NCBI RefSeq assembly: GCF_000219215.1
Contig: NC_015726.1
Coordinates: forward strand, 248,001 to 312,000
DNA from: Cupriavidus necator N-1
Lineage (GTDB): Bacteria; Pseudomonadota; Gammaproteobacteria; Burkholderiales; Burkholderiaceae
Reading direction: 5' to 3'
DNA length: 64,000 nt
Below the pieces are notes generated by a model. It made no database searches, had not been told where the DNA came from, and saw only the letters and a program-made list of their open reading frames with translations. Shown in pieces: positions 54,352 to 62,189 of the stretch; positions within the stretch are counted from its first letter, which is position 1, and every line of letters starts with the position of its first letter. Position numbers and translations under genes: made by a program.

Positions 54352-55602
54352 ATGCCAGAACACTTCGATTCGCTCGAAACCCGCGCGCCGGAAGTCCGCG
54401 AGCAGGCGCTCCTTGCCGCCCTGGCACGCCAGGTGGCCCATGCGCGCGACAACGCCCCTTACTTTGCCGAGATGCTGAGCGGGGTCGATCCGCGGCTGCT
54501 GACCTCGCGCGCGGCGCTGGCGGCGCTGCCGGTCACGCGCAAGTCGGACCTGACCGCGCGCCAGCGCTTGCTGCCGCCGCTGGGTGGCCTGAACGCGACC
54601 CCGCTGGGCAAGTTGCGCCATGTGTTCCAGTCGCCCGGCCCGATCCACGAACCCGACGGCCACGACGCCGACTGGTGGCGCGTGGCCCGCGCCATGCATG
54701 CGGCGGGCTTCCGCGCCGGCGAGCTGGTCTACAACACCTTCTCCTACCACTTCACCCCGGCCGGCATGATGATGGAGACCGGCGCGCACCGGCTGGGCTG
54801 CTGCGTGTTCCCGGCCGGTGTCGGCCAGACCGATTCGCAGGTGCAGGCGCTGGCCAGCCTGCAGCCCACGGCCTACGCCGGCACGCCGTCGTTCCTGAAG
54901 CTGCTGCTGGAGCGCGGCGACGAACTGGGCACGCCCTGCACCAGCCTGGCCAAGGCGCTGGTCTCGGGCGAGGCGTTGCCGCCGTCGCTGCGGGCCTGGT
55001 TCCAGGCGCGCGGCGTGCGCGTGCAGCAGATGTATGGCACCGCGGACGTCGGCCTGATTGCCTATGAGACCGAGGGCGGCGACGGCTGGGTGGTGGACGA
55101 GGGCGTGCTGGTAGAGATCGTCGAGCCCGGCGGTTCCCGGCCGATGCCCGAGGGCGAGACCGGCGAGGTGGTGGTGACGGTGCTGGGCAACGGCGACTAC
55201 CCGCTGATCCGCTTCGGCACCGGCGACCTGTCGGCCATCGTGGCGGAGTCGTCGCAACGGCCCAGCCCGTGCGGGCGCACCAATATCCGGCTCAAGGGCT
55301 GGCTGGGCCGTGCCGACCAGGCCACCAAGGTCAAGGGCATGTTCGTGCATCCGGGGCAGGTGGCGGACGTGCTGCGGCGGCATCCGGAGATTCGCGTGGC
55401 GCGGCTGGTGGTGACTGGCGACCCTGGCGCGGACGTAATGACGCTGCGCTGCGAGGCTACGCGCGAGGATGGTGACTTGCAGCGTGCGGTGGCGGAATCG
55501 CTGCGCGAGGTGATGCGGCTGCGCGGTGAAGTGGCCTTCGTGGCGGCGGGGTCGTTGCCGCAGGATGGGAAGCTGATCGAGGATGCGCGCAGCTACGATT
55601 GA
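54352..55602 (+). CDS. Phenylacetate-CoA ligase-like AMP-binding protein
   Basis: A 416-residue member of the PaaK-like branch of adenylate-forming enzymes. Recognisable parts are LPVTRKSDLTARQ, QMYGTADVGLIAYE, YPLIRFGTGDLSA and the C-terminal GRADQATKVKGMFVHPGQV. It is a little shorter than PaaK. A classic phosphate-binding loop is replaced by VFQSPGPIHEP. It follows the LivF gene by 92 bp as the last gene of the cluster and would activate an aromatic or related acid taken up by the importer. Confidence 0.88.
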   Translation: MPEHFDSLETRAPEVREQALLAALARQVAHARDNAPYFAEMLSGVDPRLLTSRAALAALPVTRKSDLTARQRLLPPLGGLNATPLGKLRHVFQSPGPIHEPDGHDADWWRVARAMHAAGFRAGELVYNTFSYHFTPAGMMMETGAHRLGCCVFPAGVGQTDSQVQALASLQPTAYAGTPSFLKLLLERGDELGTPCTSLAKALVSGEALPPSLRAWFQARGVRVQQMYGTADVGLIAYETEGGDGWVVDEGVLVEIVEPGGSRPMPEGETGEVVVTVLGNGDYPLIRFGTGDLSAIVAESSQRPSPCGRTNIRLKGWLGRADQATKVKGMFVHPGQVADVLRRHPEIRVARLVVTGDPGADVMTLRCEATREDGDLQRAVAESLREVMRLRGEVAFVAAGSLPQDGKLIEDARSYD

Positions 55603-55640
55603 GTTGGGTGGCGGCTGGCAGGATCGACTTCGTTGATACC

Positions 55641-55698
55641 CCGGCCGTCTCCCCCAGCCCTCTCCCGCAGGCGGGAGAGGGCTGGGGGAGACGGCCGG
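55641..55698. repeat. Perfect 58-bp palindrome between convergent genes
   Basis: Arms 55641-55668 and 55671-55698 are perfectly complementary over 28 bp with only AG between them. The core CCCTCTCCCGC/GCGGGAGAGGG is shared with the repeats at 7923 and 53276; the outer part CCGGCCGTCTCCCCCAG is specific. It lies between the convergent CoA-ligase and DUF454 genes, so it may be a bidirectional terminator, though there is no T-tract. Confidence 0.85.
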
Positions 55699-55733
55699 TG
55701 CGTGGAGTGACGCGCCTTAGTACGCCCGCGCTT

Positions 55734-56210
55734 TCAAGACTTCCCCCCCTCCACCGGCCGCGTCGGCAGCCTGACCATCCACACACTCACCCCCACCGCA
55801 CAAGCCAGCAGCGCCGCCGAAGCAATCGGCCGCGCCCGCAGCAGCCACGCGGTCGTCCCCATCGACGCCCACATCATCGACAACGCCAGGCATTTGGCCC
55901 GCAAGGGAATGCTGCGATAGCGCTGCCAGTCGCTGACCAGCGGCCCGAAGCGCGGATGCCCTAGCAGCCACTCATGGAAGCGCTGGGACCCCCGCGCGAA
56001 GCATGCCGCGGCCAGCAGCACGAATGGCGTGGTTGGCAGCACCGGCAGGAAGATGCCGATCACCCCCAGCAGCAGGAAAGCCGCACCCAGCACCACCCAC
56101 ATGGCGCGCAGCGCCTGCTGCCGGCGGCTCAGTGTGGCGACGGCGTCTGGAGCGGAATCGGGCGGGGTGGCGGGGCTAGGACCAGGCAATGGATGGAGCA
56201 AGGGCCGCAA
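55734..56210 (-). CDS. DUF454 (YbaN-type) membrane protein
   Basis: About 158 residues if started at TTG 56210; the true start is uncertain since no ATG precedes the conserved part. The core reads LGAAFLLLGVIGIFLPVLPTTPFVLLAAACFARGS...HEWLLGHPRFGPLVSDW, diagnostic of DUF454/YbaN, followed by further membrane segments. The gene begins 24 bp after the nitronate monooxygenase gene on the same strand. Function unknown. Confidence 0.82.
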   Translation of the reverse strand: MRPLLHPLPGPSPATPPDSAPDAVATLSRRQQALRAMWVVLGAAFLLLGVIGIFLPVLPTTPFVLLAAACFARGSQRFHEWLLGHPRFGPLVSDWQRYRSIPLRAKCLALSMMWASMGTTAWLLRARPIASAALLACAVGVSVWMVRLPTRPVEGGKS

Positions 56211-56234
56211 CAGCGGCCCGGTGGTGACTGGAGT

Positions 56235-57212
56235 TTAGTGCGCGATACCCAGGCGCGCCTTGGCGGCATCGTACTCCGCTTTCATGCGCACGACGATTTC
56301 GCCGGCGGTGGGGATGTCGTGGATCTGGCCCACGCCCTGGCCGGCGCCCCACACGTCCTTCCACGCCTTGGCCTTGGAGGCGCCGCTGGAGAAGTCCATC
56401 TTGCTTTTGTCGGCCACCGGCAGGTTGTCCGGATCCAGCCCCACGTTGCTGATGCTTTCGCGGATGTAATTGCCGTGCACGCCGGTGAACAGGTTGGTAT
56501 AGATGATATCGGCGGCGGCCGAACTGGTGATCGACTGCTTGTACGTCTCTGCCGCGTGGGCCTCCTGCGAGGCGATAAAGCGCGTGCCCACGTAGGCAAA
56601 GTCCGCGCCCATGGCCTGCGCGGCCAGCACCGCCTCGCCGGTGGCGATCGAACCCGACAGCGCGATCGGGCCGTCGAAGATCTTGCGCACCTCGCCCACC
56701 AGCGCGAACGGCGACAGCATGCCGGCATGGCCGCCGGCGCCGGCCGCCACCAGGATCAGGCCGTCGACGCCGGCCTCGATCGCCTTCTCGGCATGGCGCA
56801 GGCTGATCACGTCGTGCAGCACGATGCCGCCGTAGCTATGCACCGCGTCGATCATTTCCTTGACCGGGGCGCGCAGCGAGGTGATGAAGATTGGCACCTT
56901 GTGGTCCACGCACACCTTCACGTCGTGTTCCAGCCGCGCGTTCGAGGTATGCACGATCTGGTTGACCGCGACCGGGCCCACCTGCGCGCCCGGGTTGGCG
57001 GCCTTGAAGGTGGCCAGCTCGCCTTCGATCTGGGTGAGCCACTCGTCGAGCAGCTCCGCCGGGCGCGCATTGAGCGCCGGGAACGAGCCGACGATGCCGG
57101 CCTTGCACTGCGCCAGCACCAGCTCCGGGTAGCTGACGATGAACATGGGCGAGGCGATGACGGGCAGGGCCAGGTTCTGCAGGGCCTGGGGCAGTTGCTT
57201 GGCGGCGGGCAT
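56235..57212 (-). CDS. Nitronate monooxygenase (2-nitropropane dioxygenase family)
   Basis: A 325-residue FMN-dependent TIM-barrel oxidase. Family segments are VIASPMFIVSYPELVLAQCKAG, the FMN phosphate site LVAAGAGGHAG with the catalytic His in GGHAG, and GADFAYVGTRFIAS. It oxidises alkyl nitronates such as propionate-3-nitronate. The ATG follows CAGGAGACACC. A GAACG-GT-CGTTC palindrome lies 45 bp upstream of the start. Confidence 0.92.
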   Translation of the reverse strand: MPAAKQLPQALQNLALPVIASPMFIVSYPELVLAQCKAGIVGSFPALNARPAELLDEWLTQIEGELATFKAANPGAQVGPVAVNQIVHTSNARLEHDVKVCVDHKVPIFITSLRAPVKEMIDAVHSYGGIVLHDVISLRHAEKAIEAGVDGLILVAAGAGGHAGMLSPFALVGEVRKIFDGPIALSGSIATGEAVLAAQAMGADFAYVGTRFIASQEAHAAETYKQSITSSAAADIIYTNLFTGVHGNYIRESISNVGLDPDNLPVADKSKMDFSSGASKAKAWKDVWGAGQGVGQIHDIPTAGEIVVRMKAEYDAAKARLGIAH

Positions 57213-57256
57213 GGTGTCTCCTGAACTACTGGGCGGGCCTCGCGGGCGCCCTAAAT

Positions 57257-57268
57257 GAACGGTCGTTC
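57257..57268. promoter_or_regulatory. Palindrome GAACG-GT-CGTTC upstream of the nitronate monooxygenase gene
   Basis: A short perfect inverted repeat 45 bp upstream of the start of the minus-strand gene. The form TGAACGGTCGTTCG is typical of TetR-type operators in proteobacterial acyl-CoA and efflux regulation. No TetR gene is adjacent. Confidence 0.4.
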
Positions 57269-57337
57269 GATTATAGGGAGTTTCAGCGCGATCACGTTAG
57301 AAGCCCCAGTCTATGCCGGTTCGGTCACCTCGTGGAA

Positions 57338-58774
57338 CTATGCTGCCGGAAGGGTCAGTTCCGCCAGCGCGCCGCCGCCGGGGCGGTTGGCCAGCGTGAC
57401 ATCGCCATGATGCAACGTTGCCACCTCGCGTGCAAAGCACAGGCCCAGGCCGGTGCTCTTGTCCGCACCGTGCGGGCGCGGCAGCGAATAGAAGCGCTCG
57501 AACACGCGCGGCAGGGCGTAGTCGGGGATGCCCGGGCCCTGGTCGGCGACGGCGATGGCCAGCGCGCCGCCGCGGCGCTCCAGCCGCACCGTGACTTCGC
57601 TGTCCGGCGGGGCGAAGTCGATGGCGTTCTCCAGCAGGTTTGCGATGGCCTGGCGCAGCAGGAACGGATCGCCGGCGACCAGGTCCGGGCTGGCGTCGGC
57701 GGCCAGCCGCAGCGTCACGCCGCGCTGGCGCGCGCGCGGCTCCAGCTCGCTGCCCAGTTGCGCCAGCAGCGGGGCCAGCCGCACCGGCTCGCGCACTTCC
57801 AGGCGCTGGCGCTGCTCCACGTCGGCCAGCGCCAGCAGCTTGCGGATCATGGTTTCAAGCCGTCCGGATTGCGCACGGATATTGGCGACGAAGCGCTGGC
57901 GGTCCGCCGCCGGCATCTCTTCCTGCAGCAGCTCGGCGGCACCGCCGATCGCGGCCAGCGGGCTTTTCATCTCATGGGTCAGCGTGTGGATGTAGTGCTC
58001 GACATACTGCTTGTCTTCCAGCCGCTCGCGCATGCCCTGCACCGCGCGGCCCAGCTCGGCCAGCTCGCTGCCGCCGCGCAGCGGCATCTCGGCGCGCTCG
58101 CCGGCCGCCACCGCGCGCGCGTACCCGCGCAGCCGGCTTAGTCCATGCGCCAGCCACAGCGTGCAGGCCAGCCCGATCACGCAAGCGGCGCCGATCAGCA
58201 GGCCGCCGTAGAGCAGGATCTTGCGCTGGCTGCGCTCGATAAAGGGCGCCATCGCCGCATTGGGCTTGGCCACGGTCAGCACCCCGATGATGCGCTCGCC
58301 GTCCCCGTCGCGTATTGGCGCGGCCACGTGCATCACGGTGCTGGCCTCGTCGTCGGGGTCGGTGCGCGTGCTGCGCGCGCCGTACTTGCCGCGCAGCGTC
58401 AGGTAGACATCGTTCCAGCGCGAATAGTCGCGGCCCACGTCAGTGCCGGTGGAGTCAAAGCGCACGATGCCCCTGGCATCGGTCACGTAGATGCGGTAGC
58501 CGATGCTGTCCTTGTGCAGGCCCGACACATCGGCGTCCACCGGCAGGTCGCGCAGCGCCGCCATGTGCCGCGCGAATTCGCCGTCGGCAATGCGGCCGGC
58601 CTTCATGTCGTCGGCGGCAAGCGCCGCCAGCACGTGCGCGGTGTCGATCAGCGTGTCTTCCATGGCCTGGCGCACGCCGGGCTTGACCTCCTGCACGAAC
58701 ACGCGCAGCGTCAGCACCGTGGCCAGTCCCACGATCAGGAAGAAACCGAAGAAGATGCGCAGGCCGATATGCAT
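57338..58774 (-). CDS. creC: Sensor histidine kinase CreC
   Basis: A 478-residue membrane kinase close to E. coli CreC: MHIGLRIFFGFFLIVGLA at the start, VFVQEVKPGVRQAMEDTLIDTA in the sensor domain, SRWNDVYLTLRGKYGARST and KPNAAMAPFIERS before TM2. A HAMP region is followed by the H-box THEMKSPLAA and the N/G boxes LLENAIDFAP and DQGPGIPDYALPRVFERFYSLPR. It phosphorylates CreB in response to carbon/fermentation or envelope signals. Its start lies 9 bp after the creB stop. Confidence 0.94.
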   Translation of the reverse strand: MHIGLRIFFGFFLIVGLATVLTLRVFVQEVKPGVRQAMEDTLIDTAHVLAALAADDMKAGRIADGEFARHMAALRDLPVDADVSGLHKDSIGYRIYVTDARGIVRFDSTGTDVGRDYSRWNDVYLTLRGKYGARSTRTDPDDEASTVMHVAAPIRDGDGERIIGVLTVAKPNAAMAPFIERSQRKILLYGGLLIGAACVIGLACTLWLAHGLSRLRGYARAVAAGERAEMPLRGGSELAELGRAVQGMRERLEDKQYVEHYIHTLTHEMKSPLAAIGGAAELLQEEMPAADRQRFVANIRAQSGRLETMIRKLLALADVEQRQRLEVREPVRLAPLLAQLGSELEPRARQRGVTLRLAADASPDLVAGDPFLLRQAIANLLENAIDFAPPDSEVTVRLERRGGALAIAVADQGPGIPDYALPRVFERFYSLPRPHGADKSTGLGLCFAREVATLHHGDVTLANRPGGGALAELTLPAA

Positions 58775-58783
58775 GGCGTGCGC

Positions 58784-59476
58784 TCACGGTTCCAGCGAAT
58801 AGCCCATGCCGCGATGGGTGCGGATGCGATCGGCGCCGTCTGGCGAGGCCTCCCGCAGCTTGGCGCGCAGGGTCTTGATATGGGTGTCGACGGTGCGGTC
58901 GCTGGTGTCGAGCGCGTCTTCCCAGACGCCCTCCATCAGCTGCGCTCGCGAATAGATACGGCCCGGATGCGCCACCAGCCAGGCCAGCAGCAGGTACTCG
59001 TAGCGGGTCAGCTCCAGCCAGCGGCCGCGGTAGGCCAGGCGAGCGCCGTCCTTATCGTGGGTGAAGCCGGCGACCTCGTCGCCCTTCGCTGTGCTGCCGC
59101 CGCGCGCCCGGCGCAGGATGGCGCGCACGCGCGCGGCCAGTTCGCGCGGCGAGAAGGGCTTGACCACATAGTCGTCGGCGCCAATCTCCAGCCCGACGAT
59201 GCGGTCGATCTCTTCATGGCGCGCAGTCAGGAAGACCACCGGCGCATTGCTGAAGGTGCGCAGCGTGCGGCAGACCTCGAAGCCGCTCAGGTCCGGCAGG
59301 CCCACGTCGAGGATCACCAAGTCGGCCGCGCCGGCGCGCATGCGCTCGAGCGCGGCGCCGCCGAGCGTGCAGTGCTCGGCCAGCATGCCGTCGGTGCGCA
59401 GGGCATAGAGGATGGTGTCGGCGATGGCCTGCTCGTCTTCCACCACCAGGATCCGCGGTTGTTCCATGCCCGGCAT
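58784..59476 (-). CDS. creB: Response regulator CreB
   Basis: A 230-residue OmpR-type regulator. The receiver has VVEDEQAIADT, the phospho-acceptor in LVILDVGLPDLSGFE and the switch lysine in DDYVVKPFSPREL. The winged helix ends DRTVDTHIKTLRAKLRE...RTHRGMGYSLEP. It matches E. coli CreB throughout. ATG 59467 (three codons downstream) is an alternative start. Upstream of creC on the same strand; no creD-like gene is seen in the window. Confidence 0.94.
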   Translation of the reverse strand: MPGMEQPRILVVEDEQAIADTILYALRTDGMLAEHCTLGGAALERMRAGAADLVILDVGLPDLSGFEVCRTLRTFSNAPVVFLTARHEEIDRIVGLEIGADDYVVKPFSPRELAARVRAILRRARGGSTAKGDEVAGFTHDKDGARLAYRGRWLELTRYEYLLLAWLVAHPGRIYSRAQLMEGVWEDALDTSDRTVDTHIKTLRAKLREASPDGADRIRTHRGMGYSLEP

Positions 59477-59485
59477 TCTAGCCGG

Positions 59486-60613
59486 TTAGGCGCTGGCCGC
59501 CGTGCGGGCCGGCGGCGCGGGTTCGTCGCCCTGGCGCTTGTGGAAATAGATCTGCTCCGCCGCCCAGCGCAGCGGCGGCGAGTACATCATCAGGTCAAAG
59601 GGCCAGTCGCATTGGAAGCGGTCGAACATCCAGCGCAGCGCACGTTTGGCGCGAAAGCGCGGCGCGCTGGCGGTGGCGACGGCTTCCGGCGCCGGGCCGC
59701 CGCGCAGCAGGTGCGCGGCCACGGCCTGGCCGACCGACTCGCCATGGGCAAAGGCATAGTGGATGCCGCCGGCGGTGACCGGCGAGACGATGCCGGCGGC
59801 ATCCCCCGTCAGGATCACGCCGTCGCGCGCCAGCGGGAAGACCGGGCCGCCGCACGGGATCAGGCCCGCGCGCGTCGCCGCAGGCTGCGCCAGCTGCGGC
59901 AGCCCGGCGCGCTCGCGCACATGCGCCAGCAGCCCGTCCAGGTCCGGCGCGCGGCCGTGACGCGGCAGGTAGCGCAGCGCCAGGCCGGCCTGCACGCCGG
60001 TGGGGTTCTGCGCGATCCAGCCGATATAGCCGGGCGCGAAGCGCCGGGTGATAAAGCAGTGCAGCGCGCCGGGCTCGGGCAGCGCCAGTCCCGGGAACTC
60101 GTATTCCACGCCATACAGGAAGCTGTGCACGCGCCCCAGCCCGGCACACTGTGCCACGCGCGACTTCGCGCCGTCCGCTCCCACCAGATAGCGCGTATTG
60201 CCCACGCCGGTCACATGCCATCCGCCGTGGCGCGGCACCGCGCCCACAAACGCCTGGCCCAGGCGCAGTTCGACCCGGTGGCACACCAGTTCGGCGGCCA
60301 GCCAGCGCATCAACCGCGGCGTATCCGTAGTGTGGAAGTAATAGCCCGGCGCGCTCAGGTCGATGCTGCGCAGCTTGGGCGAGTACAGCCGCACCTGCTC
60401 CACCCGGTGCACGCAGTCGGCCGGCGCGCGGCCCAGCCAGGTTTGCTCGATGGCTTCCTTGACCAGGATGCCGGTGGTGTGGAGCTTGTCGCCCGGATCG
60501 GTCTTGCGTTCCAGCACCAGCACGCGCAGGCCCGCGCGTGCCGCGGCCAGGGCGCAGGCTGCGCCGGCAAAGCTGGCGCCGGCGATGACGATGTCGTAGT
60601 CGAAAGAGGGCAT
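59486..60613 (-). CDS. FAD-dependent oxidoreductase, geranylgeranyl reductase-like
   Basis: A 375-residue flavoprotein. FAD-binding motifs are DIVIAGASFAGAACALAAARAG near the start and GVILTGDAAGIVSPVTAGGIHYAFAHGE in the C-terminal half, as in the GGR/FixC group. The ATG at 60613 (MPSFDYD) is chosen since upstream residues are not conserved. Its stop is 9 bp upstream of the creB start region, so it may be transcribed with creBC. The substrate (an unsaturated lipid or other alkene) is unknown. Confidence 0.85.
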   Translation of the reverse strand: MPSFDYDIVIAGASFAGAACALAAARAGLRVLVLERKTDPGDKLHTTGILVKEAIEQTWLGRAPADCVHRVEQVRLYSPKLRSIDLSAPGYYFHTTDTPRLMRWLAAELVCHRVELRLGQAFVGAVPRHGGWHVTGVGNTRYLVGADGAKSRVAQCAGLGRVHSFLYGVEYEFPGLALPEPGALHCFITRRFAPGYIGWIAQNPTGVQAGLALRYLPRHGRAPDLDGLLAHVRERAGLPQLAQPAATRAGLIPCGGPVFPLARDGVILTGDAAGIVSPVTAGGIHYAFAHGESVGQAVAAHLLRGGPAPEAVATASAPRFRAKRALRWMFDRFQCDWPFDLMMYSPPLRWAAEQIYFHKRQGDEPAPPARTAASA

Positions 60614-60706
60614 GGCAGTTCCCGGAGATGGAAGGGCTCCAGTCTGGCCAGCGGGGGTGAGGGGAGTGTGTGGGCAGTGTGAAGTGGCGGGGCGGGGTGA
60701 ATCACC

Positions 60707-60733
60707 CAAAAAAACGCCCCGCATACGCGGGGC
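60707..60733 (-). terminator. Terminator downstream of dctD
   Basis: Reading the minus strand: GCCCCGC-GTAT-GCGGGGC followed by GTTTTTTT. It ends the dctBD transcript before the GGR-family flavoprotein gene. Confidence 0.88.
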
Positions 60734-60851
60734 CATCAATTACCACGAAGATTGATACACACGGCGGGCACCTGCCAATGCCACAACCGCCACCGAAGGA
60801 TAGTCCGCCAATGTGACGGCCCCGTGGCAGCGGAATGAAGGCAGCGTGACA

Positions 60852-62189
60852 TCACAGCCCGTAGCGCTTGATCTTGTCATAGAGCGTAGCCTTGCCGACT
60901 TGCAGCAAGTCTGCCGCCTGGCTGACCGCACCACCGGTGCGCGCCAGTGCATCTGCAATCACGGCGCGCTCGAAGTGCTCCATCCGCTCGCGCAGCGGCG
61001 CGGCTTCATCGGGGCCCGCGGCCTGCGCACCTGCCTGCCCGCCCTCCGGCACGCCCAGCACCATCCGATCCGCGGCATTGCGCAGCTCGCGCACATTGCC
61101 AGGCCAGGGCCGCTGGGCCAGTGCCTGGCGTTGCGCCTCGGACAGGATCGGCGCCGGCCGCTGGTAGCGCACCGCAGACACCAGCGAGAAATGCTCGAAC
61201 AGCGGCACGATGTCCTCGCGCCGTTCGCGCAACGGCGGCAGCGCAATGGTGACCACGTTCAGCCGGTAGTACAGGTCCTCACGGAAGCTGCCCTGCGCCA
61301 CCAGCGCATCCATGTCGCCCTTGGCCGCGGCGACGATGCGCACATCGATCTTCACCGAGGCATTCGACCCCAGCCGCTCCAGCGAGCCTTCCTGCAGCAC
61401 CCGCAGCAGCTTGACCTGCAGCGCCAGCGGCATGCTCTCGATCTCGTCGAGGAAGAGCGTGCCGCCCGAGGCATGTTCGAGCTTGCCGATGCGGCGCTTG
61501 CCGGCGCCGGTGAAGGCGCCGGCCTCGTGGCCGAACATCTCGCTCTCGAAGATGGCCTCGGGCACCGCGCCGCAATTCAGCGCGATAAACGGGCCTTCGG
61601 CACGGCCGGACAGCGCATGCAGGCTGCGCGCCACCAGTTCCTTGCCGGTACCGGTCTCGCCGTTGATCATCACCGGCACGTCGGTGGGCGCGACATTGGC
61701 CACCAGCGCGCGCACCTGCCCGATCGCGGGCGAGCGGCCGATGATACGCGTGCCCGCCGCAGGGCCGGCCAGTTCGCGGCGCAGCGCCTGGTTTTCCAGT
61801 TCCAGCGCGCGGCGTTCCAGCGCGCGGCGCACGGTGTCGGTGAGGCGGTCGGCACCGAAGGGTTTTTCGATAAAGTCGTAGGCGCCTTCGCGCATGGCCT
61901 GCACGGCCATGGTGATGTCGCCATGGCCGGTCACCAGGATCACCGGCACGCCCGGCGCGGCGTTGCGGCAGTGCTGCAGCAGGTCCAGGCCGCTGGCGCC
62001 GGGCAGGCGCACGTCGGTCACCACCACGCCGGCAAAGGCGCCGTGCAGGTGCGGGATCGCGGCCTCGGCGGAGGGCAGCGCCAGCACCGCGAAGCCGGCC
62101 AGCTCCAGGCTCTGCGCGGTGGCCTGACGCACCAGCGGCTCGTCTTCGACAAACAGGACACGCAGACCGTCTTGCATGGCAATACTCAT
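60852..62189 (-). CDS. dctD: Sigma-54-dependent response regulator DctD
   Basis: A 445-residue NtrC-class activator. The receiver domain has FVEDEPLVRQAT, the phospho-Asp in VVTDVRLPG and the switch lysine in YDFIEKPF. The AAA+ domain carries Walker A GETGTGKE, the sigma-54 contact loop EAGAFTGA and Walker B GGTLFLDEIESM. A Fis-type HTH (AVSQAADLLQVGKATLYDKIKRYGL) ends the protein. It overlaps the dctB stop (ATGA). DctBD pairs activate C4-dicarboxylate transport; no dct transporter genes are visible in the window. Confidence 0.92.
   Translation of the reverse strand: MSIAMQDGLRVLFVEDEPLVRQATAQSLELAGFAVLALPSAEAAIPHLHGAFAGVVVTDVRLPGASGLDLLQHCRNAAPGVPVILVTGHGDITMAVQAMREGAYDFIEKPFGADRLTDTVRRALERRALELENQALRRELAGPAAGTRIIGRSPAIGQVRALVANVAPTDVPVMINGETGTGKELVARSLHALSGRAEGPFIALNCGAVPEAIFESEMFGHEAGAFTGAGKRRIGKLEHASGGTLFLDEIESMPLALQVKLLRVLQEGSLERLGSNASVKIDVRIVAAAKGDMDALVAQGSFREDLYYRLNVVTIALPPLRERREDIVPLFEHFSLVSAVRYQRPAPILSEAQRQALAQRPWPGNVRELRNAADRMVLGVPEGGQAGAQAAGPDEAAPLRERMEHFERAVIADALARTGGAVSQAADLLQVGKATLYDKIKRYGL

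Noticed and set aside
58145..60682. An 845-residue plus-strand frame across creC, creB and the flavoprotein gene
   Set aside because: Antisense to three well-supported genes; no motifs.
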